DNA of 64,000 nucleotides from Byssothecium circinans (taxonomy: Eukaryota; Ascomycota; Dothideomycetes; Pleosporales; Massarinaceae): NCBI GenBank assembly GCA_010015675.1, contig ML977007.1, positions 200,414 through 264,413 of the forward strand, in the 5' to 3' direction. The stretch's first letter is position 1. Each line of letters opens with the position of its first letter. A program made the position numbers and the translations under genes. Shown here piece by piece: positions 1 to 11,029 of this stretch. Under the pieces are notes generated by a model. It saw only the letters and a list, made by a program, of their open reading frames with translations, ran no database searches and was not told where the DNA came from.

Positions 1-1293
1 TTACTGTTCAGGCCAATTTAATAGCCTCCGACGCGCTGCTGACGCTTTTAACGTTCGCCATCAGACCCTCTCTCGACGCGCGAACGGAATCACCTTTCGA
101 CCATTAACAGTTCCGAACTGTTTGAAACTGTCCTCGACCGAAGAGGACACGCTTGTCGAATACATCCTCGACCTCGATTCACGAGGATTCGCGCCTACGT
201 TGGGCGAAGTATCAGATATGGCGAATAAACTACTGGCTAAGAAGGGTGGAGAGAAGGTCGGCCATAACTAGGCAGAACGGTTCGTTGACCGTTCAGAACC
301 GTTAAAGACAGCCTGGAACCGTTCGAAGGACCGTCAGAGGATTCTACAGGAAGATCCTGAGGTGATCGGTGCGTGGTTTAAGCTTATGGAGGACACTAAA
401 ATCAAGTACGGCGTACACGATGACGATATCCACAACTTCGATGAGACTGGCTTTCAGATGGGCGTTATTAGTTCTATGAAAGTGATCACTGGCTCAGAGA
501 GGCGAGCAAGGCCTGCTGTCGTTCAGCCAGGCGATAAAGAGTGGGTGACAGAGATCCAGAGTATACGTTCGAATGGTACATGCACCCCGCCATTCATTAT
601 ATACAAAGGACGCGTCCACATCTCTTCGTGGTATCAGGAAGCCGATATACCACGCGATTGGAAGCTCTCGGTCTCAGAGAACGGATGGACGAACAATGAG
701 CTTGGCCTCGCGTGGTTGAAGCATTTGATGCGCATACAAAGGATATAACGGTGGGCGCCTATCAGTTGCTGATTTTAGATGGCCACGAAAGCCACCTAAA
801 TCAGGATTTTAAGGATTATTGTGTTACCAATAAGATCCTTACGCTTTATATGCCGCCGCACTCGTCACACATACTCCAGCCGCTCGATATGGTGTTATTC
901 TCGCCGCTCAAGCGCAAGTACTCTGAGATCATTCGGAACTTAGCACGCCGACGCGTCTTCCACGTCAACAAGGAAGCGTTCCTACCAGCCTTCAAAGACG
1001 CGTTTTTAAGCGTGTTTACGGTTAAGAACTGCGTATACGCACCCCACCAGGACCCCCACTACCAGAGACGCCGTGGCAATCAAGAACTCCGAGTAATACA
1101 CGCGAATTTGGCTCACAGTCAAAGCTAGTACGTGATTATATTACTCGATCACCACGGACGGCTCAGGGTGGGCTTTCGCAGCTCGTCAAAGGCGCTGAGT
1201 TGATGCTGCATGGTAGCGCGCTGATGAAGGCGCGCATTACAGAGCTTGAGGATCAACTTAAGGCGATAACCAAGCGTAAAACACGCAAACGCA
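1..1293 (+). mobile_element. Truncated pogo/Tigger-type DNA transposon, copy A
   Basis: This is a decayed DDE transposase reading left to right and cut off by the window edge. Position 1 already lies in the N-terminal HTH region. The CENPB-like domain follows, then the catalytic blocks HNFDETGFQMG (first Asp, about 436), LILDGHESH (second Asp) and SHILQPLD (third Asp), and a basic C-terminal tail ending KRKTRKRK. It is broken by a TGG-to-TAG stop at 269-271 (the copy at 6060-7893 has Trp there) and by a one-base deletion near 722 that shifts the frame from WLKHF to WLKHLM. Similarity to the 6060-7893 copy stops at about 1293. The last part of the element and its right inverted repeat are therefore missing, and sequence from a different gene begins abruptly. 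Confidence 0.85.
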
Positions 1294-1972
1294 AGAGAAT
1301 GGCAAATACAGCCAGCATCCATTTAAAATGGCGCTCAAAGAAAGCTCTGTACCGGGTCGATCCGCTTCGATATCCCCGAACAAGATTGCGAACGGAATAT
1401 GTAGGTGGAGCAAGTCTGTATATGGCATTGAGCCGACTCAATCGCAATTCTCCATATCTGTATCGTTTGCTGACGTCGCTCAGAGTCTCACAGTTGATGT
1501 TGTCCAGAAAGGCATCTAGGAACTCGACCCACTTGGACCATTCCATGTCTTTCGACAGCAGCCCTGATTCTTTCCCGATGTCGAGGTCGCTATTGTGCCG
1601 TACGAGCCATGCATAGGATAACAGCAAGCCGCATGCGGCTTCATGCAACTCCTGATCTGAGCATAGATCGTTGTTCCAGAAATTCCAGTCGAAAAGAAAA
1701 TCAGGCAATGGCTTGATAAAAATGTACGTTTCGAACCAGACGAGGTGCTCGTCCGGGTCTTCAGTAACGACAATGCTGCGCCCCAGTAGCTTTTGTCTAT
1801 GCAAAGGCCGTGCAGCATTCAGAAGGCCTGCAAGCCAAAGGTGCTGATAGATGTCGTTGAGCCTCGGTGTCTTCAACTCCAGGGCTAGATAAGTGCGTGG
1901 GTCTCTATTCGGTCGCAGCACTTTGTCCCCTTCAAAAACTATTGCGGGATGCAATGCTCCAGAGTTGTGCAA
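1294..1972 (-). pseudogene. Fungal DUF6601-like protein, 3' end lost at transposon junction
   Basis: An open minus-strand frame of about 230 codons carries segments I recognise from a widespread fungal family of unknown function, which I recall as DUF6601: RPLHRQKLLGRSIVVTED, HLVWFETYIFIKPLP, LLSYAWLVRHNSDLDI and GELRLSRLNAIYRL. In that family the next part is a FF..NF..LL segment leading into C-terminal membrane helices. Here the frame reaches FFERHFKWMLAVFAI and then runs straight into transposon sequence at about 1293, so the membrane part is missing. The N-terminus is also unclear: the frame opens near 2055 without an ATG and the first start-like codon is TTG. The gene is probably non-functional. 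The family name is from memory and should be checked with a profile search. Confidence 0.6.
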
Positions 1973-2527
1973 TGTTGAAGCGACGGGGTTGGTCTTCGAT
2001 ACCGGTGGCGTAAGCTTTTGGGAAGCTGGAACACTAGGAAGAGCGTTATTCTATGCTGTTCATATTATAGGTTGCTCCACTGACTCTGCTTTTTGTTGTG
2101 CCATCGAGAACTACCCAGTGGCAACAACACTAGGTCGAACGCGGATGTGTTCAGGCGTCAGAAGAGGCGCCTTAGCCACACGTATGTCAATGGCAGGTAA
2201 CAAATGTAGGTGAATGGCCAATCAACCGAATTCTAACTGAATAGTGTACGCGTGGTACCACTGTTTTACAGATACCCAAATTCAGCATCGGTACGCTGGG
2301 TAATGGAGGCGGTGAACAGGCAGTCTCGTCTACAGCGCGGGCAGACGCGGTCGCTATCGATAAGCGGCCACGGGCTGGCCAATCCTGCGCTCAGCCCTGC
2401 CTACAGACCAGCCATAGCCGCCCTCCGCCTTCAGCGTCACGATGCAACTGACCTTCCGCTTACCTGCTTTGCGTCTACTGTCAGACGCTGGCGGTCGCCG
2501 CGCTCGAACCTGCACACCTGAACCAGC
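1973..2527. other. Intergenic region upstream of the NLR gene
   Basis: This 555-bp stretch lies between the 5' end of the truncated minus-strand gene and the ATG of the plus-strand NLR gene. It must hold the promoters of both. I see no convincing coding frame or RNA gene in it. Confidence 0.5.
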
Positions 2528-5500
2528 ATGGCCGCCAGGAAGAAGGGGCCCGTCTTCCGCGTCACCGGCCTGCCGGCCTCGCAGCCTGACAATGAGCTGG
2601 ACGCAGCGATTCAGGGTGCCATCCATGACAATCTGACGGAGGACGAACGGTCGAAGCTAACAGTTGACACGGCCATCGTGCCCTATTGCTACAACAATGA
2701 GGAGAGGGCTGCGCTGGTTGAATTCCATGGCGGAGTGCCGGCGTTCCTGTCCGAGCTGACGGACAACCCGCTGGGCGACTGGCAGGTCGAGATGGGCGAC
2801 ACGGACATCAGTTTCGATCAACACTTCTTCGGGTTCACGCAGCTGTACACGCCAAAGGGAGACTCGTCCGCTACCGCTGAGTAGGTGGCCTCTTTCCTGC
2901 GAGCGATCCACATCTACTCTCTCTAACCAACCGCGCAGCATCATCGCCATCACCGGCCTCGACGGACACGCGTATGGCTCGTGGAGGGGAAAGGGGAACC
3001 TCAGGCGTATGTGGCTACGCGACTTCCTCCCTACAGACCTACCATACTGCCGCACGATGATCTACGGTTATAACTCGAAGCTGTCAACGCATGGGGTCGA
3101 CACGATCATGGACTACGGCCGGGGGCTGATTGAGGAGCTTAAGAAGGTCAGGAATACAGAAGAGGTAAGCACCGGCACAGGGCGCGTCTCCAGAGCAGCG
3201 GTATAAGGCTAATAGTCTCGTTCCCATAGCTAAGAAAGCGGCCGCTCTTCTTCATCGCGCATAGCTTCGGTGGCATTATTCTTGCCCACGTAAGTTATCC
3301 TTAATGATACGTATATGTAAACGGCTAAGCAGGAGCATAGTGTCTTATTAAGGCGGTTCAGACAAACGAGGATGACCACCCAACAATAGCGTCCTTGCAC
3401 AGAGCTACATACGGGATGCTTCTGTTTGGGATTCCGCATAAGGGACTTATAGTAGACGATATTGGAAAGATGCTGGCTGGGCAGGACGATCATCCTCGGA
3501 AGGCGCTACTGGACCAGATTAGGTCTAAGTCTGACTTGCTGGTAGCTCAGTTGGCGGATTTCAAGAATCTTATTCGAGACCGAAGGGTCGTAAGCTTCTA
3601 CGAGACGTTCCGGACGAGACAGCTGGAGTTTGTATGGTACTTGAGCGTAAACATCAAATAGCGTATAGCTAATAGTATATAATAGGACAGCAAAAGCGGA
3701 CGCTGGAAAAGGACCGGCGACTTCATTACAGCGGTAGACGCCGACTCTGCCCTTCTCCAGCTCCCAGATTCTACGGAGGAGAAGATCCCTCTACACGCCG
3801 ACCATTCAATGATGGTCAAATTCGATACGAGGAACAATGGGGGTTACACCAGCGCGCGAAACAAGCTTCAGCAATTTGAGAAGGACGCGCTACGCGTGGT
3901 CGCCGGCCGTTTTTGTATGTAGACGCCTACTTCGCATACCAAGCTTTATACAGCTATCCTTCTCAATGATTACAGCATGTACCTTTGGCTAACAGCGGCG
4001 CAGCTTCTGAACCGACGGGAAACGTGCATTGGATGGTGCCTCGTCCGGTTAGCAGACTGTTCACTGGACGATCTGAACTCCTATGCCGGATCAAGAATGC
4101 CTTCCAGGCTGATCGTAATATGCAAACCGAGGAGCAGAAGCGGCTCGTCATCGTCGGTATGGGCGGCCAGGGGAAGAGCGAGGTCTGTCTGAAGGCCGCG
4201 AGCATAATGCGGGAAGAGTGCGTTGCGCCTATAAAATATTTCTACCTTGCTAACTATTACTAGCTTCTGGGGCGTGTTCTGGGTCGACGTCGGCCGTCGT
4301 GAGATGGCCAAGAACGGCTTTATCGCTGTCGCAAAAGCACTTGGTTCGTCGGCCGAGAGCATCGCTGAGTCGCTTCACGCGCTTGCGAGCACGAAGAGGC
4401 GCTGGCTCCTCATCCTCGACAATGCCGATGATCCAGACTTCGATTATAAAGATTATATTCCGTCTGGTTCTAATGGTGCAGTGATGATGACGTCTCGCGT
4501 CCAACAATGCGAATGGTATAGCACCATCAAGCACGAGACGCTCGACGGCCTTGACCTAGAACCCTGTACGCAGCTTCTGCTCAAAACTGCTAAGATTGGA
4601 GAGACATTATGGTCGCTGCATGAGCAGCAGGCACAGGACATTGTTCACCTTCTAGGATCGCACACCCTTGCGCTAATCCAGGCAGGCGCATACATAGCCG
4701 AAGGATACTGTCGACTAGACCAGTATCCTAAGAAGTATCAACAACAACGCAAGCGACTACTCAAACACTTTCCCAACCAAGAGCAGTCGCGGTATCGGAA
4801 TGTGTATGCTACCTTCGAAGCATCTGCCGAGGTGCTGACGGGCGAGTCTGGTCAAGACGCTCTGGACCTGCTTGCGATTCTGTCGATGGTGCACTCCAAC
4901 GTGCTTCCACTTCAGGTCTTTGAGGATGCGTGGAGAGGCTCCAAGCGAGCGCTTAAGATAGATAGCGCCAAAACGGATAAGGTAGACGCTCTTGGACAAT
5001 GGCACGTCTCGGAACTGCCGGGGCTTCTGGGCGGACAAGGAGATGAGTGGGACGACTACTGCCTTATGGTTGCAATCTCTCGACTTGCCTCGCTTTCCTT
5101 GGTGACAAGGCACCGCTCGGATGACTTTGACGGATTGTCGATGCATTCGCTGGCGCACACGTGGGCGAAAGACCGCCTGAGCAAGGGGCAGCAACAGCAG
5201 GCTTGGACATCAGCAGGATGTGTCCTTGCGTTATCAAGAGAGCAGTCAAAAACGTGGCAAGTGTACGAGAAAGAGCTGCGGCCGCATGTGCAATCGTACC
5301 TCAGTCCCAGAATCAGAGACATCTTCTCGTACGGGCCGCAGACGATGATGCTGCCTATTATACTAAAGTGCGGGTGGGCGCTACACACGATGAGAGAAGA
5401 TGCTAGGTTAGAGTCTCTGCTTGAGGACATCTATCAGACTCTTCAGATTACGCCGTTGGAGCCGTCAAGGGCGCATCTGCCGATCTGGAACCTTGCAGGG

Positions 5501-6028
5501 AGTAACCAAGTCAACATGGGCCACTCTAGGCGGGCAGTAGCGCTGCTGGAGCACGTCGTCAAGGTCCAGGAGACGACGCTGGCCGAGACACACCCCAATC
5601 GACTGGCCTCGCAGCACACTCTTGCCAGTGCGTACCGGGCCAACGGACAGACCAAGGAGGCAGTAGCGCTGCTGGAGCACGTCGTCAAGGTCCAGGAGAC
5701 GACGCTGGCCGAGACACACCCCAATCGACTGGCCTCGCAGCACACTCTTGCCAGTGCGTACCGGGCCAACGGACAGACCAAGGAGGCAGTAGCGCTGCTG
5801 GAGCACGTCGTCAAGGTCCACAAGACGACGCTGGCCGAGACACACCCCCATCGACTGGCTTCGCAGCACGAACTCGCGATTGTATATAAAGCAGAGGGCC
5901 AAGAGCAGCGAGCAATCGAGTTACTAGAGCAGGTAGTTACAGTTAAGATAAGAGTTTATAGAGCTGATCACCCCTCCCGGCGTGTATCAGAAAGAGTTCT
6001 TGCACGTTGGCGGCAATTTCGCAAGTAG
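2528..6028 (+). CDS. NLR (STAND) protein: alpha/beta hydrolase - NB-ARC - TPR
   Basis: Seven exons: 2528-2880, 2939-3164, 3230-3289, 3353-3631, 3686-3914, 4004-4217 and 4264-6028. Together they encode about 1041 aa, and all introns are GT-AG. After about 117 residues of unclear role comes a SERAC1/lipase-like alpha/beta-hydrolase domain beginning IIAITGLDGHAYGSW, with nucleophile motif AHSFGG (Ser near aa 205) and a later HADHSMMVKF block. The NB-ARC domain has Walker A GMGGQGKS (near aa 434-441), Walker B-like RRWLLILDNADD and GAVMMTSR. The C-terminus carries TPR units of 42 aa. Fungal proteins of this architecture are intracellular receptor-like STAND ATPases linked to heterokaryon incompatibility and other non-self responses; the effector domain would be the hydrolase. 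The exon 5/6 junction is the least certain, because the acceptor at 4004 was chosen to keep frame. All key motifs are present and no lesion is seen, so the gene looks functional. Confidence 0.85.
5534..5911 (+). repeat. Tandem 126-bp TPR-coding repeats
   Basis: Three units start at 5534, 5660 and 5786. Each is 126 bp, coding for 42 aa of the kinesin-light-chain TPR type (AVALLEHVVKV...TLAETHP). By eye the first two units are identical at the DNA level. The third matches over its first half apart from a few bases and then diverges into an older-looking repeat. Confidence 0.9.
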
Positions 6029-6059
6029 TTAATACATGTTTAGTGCATCTTATACTGTA

Positions 6060-6124
6060 ACGTAAAGCACCACCGAACAGCCCACACCACCGAACAGCCC
6101 AAAATTCCTTGGCAACACCAACTC
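6060..6124 (+). repeat. Left TIR of copy B with an internal 17-bp duplication
   Basis: The right TIR (7846-7893) is 48 bp. The left TIR matches it, except that CACCACCGAACAGCCCA occurs twice in tandem (6068-6084 and 6085-6101), making it 65 bp long. Confidence 0.85.
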
Positions 6125-6350
6125 ACTCAACTTCATCGCCATTATTATCCGCATCACTATCTGAAAATATATACTGAGTACTAGCCTCCGACTCAGAAGA
6201 ACCCTCTTCATCTGCTTGACATGTTCTCGCATTATGCCCAGCCTTACCGCAGTTGCCGCAGTGGCGAACACCTGGTTGTCGCACCTCGCGCTCACCCTCT
6301 ACCCTCGCCTTTTTACGGTTCTGAACTGTTCCTGACGGTTTAGAACTAAC

Positions 6351-7829
6351 CTAGTCTGCTGTAGGACCAAACTCCATAGTGCCACCCTTCTGAAGATACT
6401 TGCGCTTGCGTGTTTTTCGCTTGGTTACCACCTTAAGTTGCTCTTCAAGCTCTTCAATGCGCGCCTTCATCAGCGCGCTACCATGCAGCATCAACTCAGC
6501 GCCTTTGACGAGCTGTAAAAGCCCACCCTGAGCCGTCCGTGGTGATCGAGTAATAGAATCACGTACTAGCTTTGACTGTGAGCCAAATTCGCGTGTATTA
6601 CTTAGTGTTCTTGATTGCCATGGCGTCTCTAGTGGTGAGGGTCCTAGTAGGGTGCGTATACGCACATTAAGGCGATCAAGTACCACCTGCGCGTTCAGAG
6701 GGACTAGCCCTGTTGCCTCAAAGGCCTTTTGACAGTTCTAAACCGTAAACACGCTTAAAAACGCGTCTTTGAAGGCTGGTAGGAACGCTTCCTTGTTGAC
6801 GTGAAAGACGCGCTGTTGCGCCAAGCCCTAAACGATCTCAGAGTACTTGCGCTTGAGCGGCGAGAATAACACCACATCAAGCGGCTGGAGGATGTGTGAC
6901 GAGTGCGGTGGCATACAGAGCGTAAGGATCTTATTATCGTAACAATAATCCTTGAAATCTTAATTTAGGTGGCTTTCGTGGCCATCCAAAATCAGCAACC
7001 GATAGACGCCGACAGTTCTCGCCTTTGTATGCGCGTCAAAGTGCTTCAACCACGCGAGACTAAGCTCATTGGTCGTCCATCCATTCTCTGAGACTGAGAG
7101 CTTCCAATTGCGTGGTATATCAGCTTCCTGGTACCACGAAGAGATGCGGACGCGTCCTTTGTATATAATAAATAGTGGGGTGCATGTACCATTTAAACAT
7201 ATACTCTGGATATCCGTCACCTACTCTTTATCGCCTGGCTGAACCGTTGTAGGCCTTTCTCGCTTCTCTAAGCCAGTAACCACTTTCATAGAGCCAATAA
7301 CACCCATCTGAAAGCCGGTCTCATTAAAGTTGTGTATATCATTATCGTGTACGCCGTACTTTGCTTTGGTATCCTACACAAGCTTAAACCACGCGCTAAC
7401 CACCTTAGGATCTTCCTATTGTGCCCTCTAACAGTCTTTCGAACGGTTCCAAACCATTCGTAACTGTTCTGAACGGTTCACGAACTGTTCTGCCCAGTTA
7501 ATGCCTACTTTTTTACTACCCCGCTCACGCAGTAGTTTATTCGCCATATCCGACACTTCGCCTAAGGTAGGCGCGAATCCTCGCGAATTGAGGTCGAGGA
7601 TGTATAGGATAAGCGTCTCCTGTTCGGTCGGGGACAGTTTTGAACAGTTCGGTACTGTTTCTGGTCGAAAAGGTATTCCTTTGGCGCGTTAAGAGAGAAC
7701 GCGATGCTTGACGTTAAAGGCCTCAGCAGCGCGTCGATAGCTGTTAAATTGGCCTCTATTATATGCGGCAAGAGCAAGCTGTAGTCAGCCTTCGTGTTGG
7801 AGTCGTTCAGAGCGGTATTGTTAAGGCAT
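6351..7829 (-). pseudogene. Pogo-type transposase, inactivated (copy B)
   Basis: Reading down from an ATG at 7829, an HTH_psq-like N-terminus (LALAAYNRGQFNSYRRAA), a CENPB-type domain (VGINWAEQF), the DDE blocks and a basic C-terminus (TKRKTRKRK) can be followed, but with many stops. One is at the third codon. Another is a TAA after LDGHESHLN where copy A has a Gln codon. The first catalytic Asp is gone: copy A reads HNFDETG, this copy reads HNFNETG (GAT to AAT). These changes are G:C to A:T transitions, as expected from RIP. Confidence 0.85.
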
Positions 7830-7893
7830 TGTCGCGATAAAGATGGAGTTGGTGTTGCCAAGGAATTTTGGGCTGTTCGGTGGTGCTTTACGT

Positions 7894-8649
7894 TATCCTT
7901 AACATTTAATTAATCGTAGTTAAATAAATTCTATTTAGAGTATTGCTTAAGGTGTTATAGGACTTAGCTAACTAGATGTGCTTAAAGTTCATAATACTAA
8001 GCGCTTTGTTATAGGGATGAAACTTATAAACTTCCGCTAAGTACTCTAAGCTAGGGAGTTTTGCAAGAGAGTAACTAATCCGGGCTTTTTATTACCCCGG
8101 AGCTAGCTTAAGAGGGGCAAAGTGTCCGCCCCTACGCCGCAAGGCATTTGGCAAGATAAAGTCGAGTCGGGTGTAAACCGGAAGCCGAACCTGCACGCCA
8201 CTGTATCTACTTGCAATGCCTGAGACGCGAAAACAGAAGAGATTGATATTCCATCTCCGTTATCGCACGTGATAAACTCACGTGATAGCGCTCGGGCCAT
8301 GAGCGCATCCCAAGACCCTATGCACCTTCCCCGCGAAGCCCACCTAGCGGTAACCGTCCAATGACGTACCAAATTGAACAGATCTGTAGGCACCTGGATC
8401 TCAGCCTTTGAATCTCGCCTTTCTCGGTACAAATTGTTACAGTAATTTTTCAGTCGCTCACGATCTTCTCCTGGGTTACCGCCCAGCGAGGCTTCAAAGA
8501 ATTGCAGGCGGCTAAAAATAGATAGGTCAAAAAAGTGCCCCTCCACGCCCTCTTTTCAGGGTCAGGCTCATCCCCACCTCTACGCGCTCGCTTCATCCCT
8601 CCCCACCCTTCCCATCACTATCACCATTTCCATAGTAACTTAAGCTAAC
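7894..8649. other. Inter-transposon region with an unrecognised minus-strand ORF
   Basis: An open frame of 147 codons lies on the minus strand (8103-8546). It contains ASLGGNPGEDRERLKNYC and VRHWTVTARWASRGRCIG. I do not recognise the protein with confidence; it could be a remnant of a fungal gene or of a transposon. The AT-rich sequence 7894-8090 shows nothing. Confidence 0.3.
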
Positions 8650-10338
8650 ATGGACCGAGCAAGCCAAGTGCTGGCACAAGGCATTCCTCATGGCGTACGC
8701 AATACATACCGCGCCCTAGCAGAACATCACAACGTCGCTCGCTCTACCCTCCATGATCGCGCACATGGCAAACGCTTGAAAGAAGAGAAAGCCCAGAGCC
8801 AACAGTATCTCTCCCCATGTGAAGAAAAAGCCATCGTAAACTTTTTGTTGCAAATGGCTGAATTCGGGCAACCTGTGCGAATAAAGCATATACCTTCCTT
8901 AGCCTTCAGCGTCGCTCGCCAACGATCCATGAACAAACCTGCCAAACCTCCAGGCAAGAACTGGGCTCGGGCTTTCGAGAAACGCCATCCGGAACTTAAA
9001 GCAAGAAAAAGTACGGCGCTAGACTGGGATCGTTACAATATCTATGATAAGGTCGTGCACTGGTTTGAGGTGATTAGAAAAGTGCTGCAAGATTAGACTG
9101 TCTTACTGGAAAATGTCTATAACATGGACGAAATAGGGGTGATGTTAAGTATGCTCGGCAGTGTTAAGGTCCTTGTTAGTAAGGATGACCTGCGAAGCTA
9201 TCAAGGCGCGCGTGTGAAGCGCACAATAGTAACCGCGATCGAATGTATCAGCGCCAACGGTAGGTATCTGGACCCAATGATAATCTGGCTAGCCTCAACT
9301 CATCGAGCGAACTGGACTACGTATCCTACTCCTGGATGGCATTATGCATACTCTGAATCTGGATATACCGACTCTAAAATTAGCTTAGAGTGGCTTAAGC
9401 GTGTATTTGATCCCTAAACCAAAGAACAGGCTAACCGAAAACTACGAATCCTGATATGTGACGGCTTTAGGACGCACGAAACCCTCAAAATCCTAGAGTT
9501 TTGTTTTAAAAATAGTATTTTCCTATGTCGTCTTCCCTCTTATACATCCCACAAGCTACAGCCTTGTGATATCGCTGTGTTTGCCCTACTGAAAGCAGCC
9601 TATCGTGACCAGGTCGAACGTCTGGAGCGAGGAGGAATAGGGACAATCAGCAAGCAACATTTCACCTATCTACACAGCCCTGCAAGGGAAAGGGCTTTTA
9701 CTAAGAGAAACATCCTTGCAGGATGGAAAGCAAGCGGCTTGTATCCCTTCAATCCGGACAAAATACTCACAGATATCCCAAAGCCGGCCGCTAAACTGAC
9801 GGCTGCTAAACCAACCATTCCTACTCTCAGAACCCGTGAAATTGATCCTTATCTGTAAGGTGGAGTGGTCCAAACGCCAGTGACACTAGAGGCCCTTACA
9901 TCGTTGCATAACCTAATTAAAGAGGATGCTTATGCGGAAGATGAGATGAGCAAACAGCGCCTACAGAGGCACATACAGAAATTTGCCAATGCTGCCCAAA
10001 CATGCTTTGCCGAGCGTGCCCTTCAGCGGGAACAAATTCATTTTCTAAGGAAAGTAAACAACGAAGCCATAGTTCGCCGATCTACTAGATCACTGGTAAT
10101 AGGGACGGCGAAGGTCATGAGCTATGAGGATCTCGAGGAGGCACGAAAGAAGCGCGCTGAAAAGGATGCAGCCAAAGCAAAGAGCAAAGGAAAACGTGGT
10201 CGGAAGCGCAAGAGTGCTGCATCAGAGACAGATGCAATAAATCCGAAAGTTAAAGTAGCACGGATGGGCGAAGCGCTAGAGCCAGTGAGGACTCCAGTGT
10301 CGTCCGTACAGGCTGTCCCAGTAGCACGAATGTATTAG
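8650..10338 (+). pseudogene. Fot1/pogo-type transposase with three in-frame stops
   Basis: A single reading frame runs the whole length, interrupted only by TAG at 9094-9096 and TAA at 9415-9417 and 9856-9858. The HTH region (RSTLHDRAHGKR) is followed by a CENPB-type domain (GKNWARAFEKRHPELKAR). The DDE blocks are YNMDEIG, ICDGFRTHETL and SHKLQPCDIAVF, and the C-terminus is Lys-rich and coiled-coil-like (KSKGKRGRKRK). All three acidic residues survive. The stops and several substitutions (for example DGFRTHE, where the family usually has G before THE) fit C-to-T or G-to-A changes. I could not find convincing terminal inverted repeats, so the element ends are undefined. This family is distinct from the copies at 1-1293 and 6060-7893. 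Confidence 0.85.
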
Positions 10339-10914
10339 GATTATCGTAGCCTTCATCTTCCACATTTTGTGTTATATTAATTGTCTACCCGTGATTCTTC
10401 ATCCTCTTTTTAATGGTGATTGCGCAACAAAGGCGAGCCACCCGCTAGCCGGAGAGAAGGGATCCAATAAGCAGCCGTAGCGTCAACCAGCCACAGTCAT
10501 TCTTAGAGGGGTATAGTGCCTAGAATAATTTTAGCTTAGTACAGTATTATACGACCACGCTATTAATCCATATTAAATTTGAATGCTAAGGCCCGTAACG
10601 CCGATAAAACTCCTCTTTACTCGGCCATGCTCGGAATACTCATTTCTGATAGATTATTATATTCAAAACTTATAATAATGTTCTCTCTTAATAAAGCCTT
10701 CATTGTATAACCATGGATCTCGTAGAAAGGTCGACAGCGGTAATTAAGCAGGGGAGATTCGATGAAGCGACTTTTGACGTCTTTAATAGAATGATCAACA
10801 ACACAACTAAAACTAAAGTAATTTTCTCATTATAAGCCAATTCCTAGAGGAGAAATAGCTAAAGTATGGCTATTTTTCAGTTACAACATAATAGATTCGC
10901 GAGGAAAAAATATA
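10339..10914. other. AT-rich inter-transposon sequence
   Basis: No clear gene. A 40-codon ATG frame at 10713 (starting MDLVERSTAVIKQGRF) looks faintly protein-like but is too short to call. The 3' end of the transposon upstream probably lies here. Confidence 0.4.
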
Positions 10915-11029
10915 ACGTGTCTAACTGGTAGTCTTGTCCGGTTACACAGTGTGTCCGGTGACCTAGGGAGGGATGTTAGTAGTACACTGAGTCCTATTAT
11001 GGCCTTGAACGTGACAGTTGCTGCACGTT

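Larger units (their letters stand above)
6060..7893 (-). mobile_element. Pogo-type DNA transposon, copy B, with TIRs and TA duplication
   Basis: A 1834-bp element of the same family as 1-1293, in opposite orientation. Its ends match as inverted repeats (6060-6124 and 7846-7893) and both are flanked by TA (6058-6059 and 7894-7895), the expected target duplication of Tc1/mariner-pogo elements. It lies 31 bp downstream of the NLR stop codon. The transposase inside is dead (see 6351-7829). Confidence 0.85.

Noticed and set aside
5443..5902. Long minus-strand frames with internal repeats
   Set aside because: These are shadows of the tandem TPR-coding repeats on the plus strand.
8520..10560. Candidate TIR pair for the 8650-10338 transposase (AAGTGCCCCTCC and AGGGGTATAGTGCC)
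   Set aside because: Only a few bases match and no TA duplication aligns, so element ends were left undefined.
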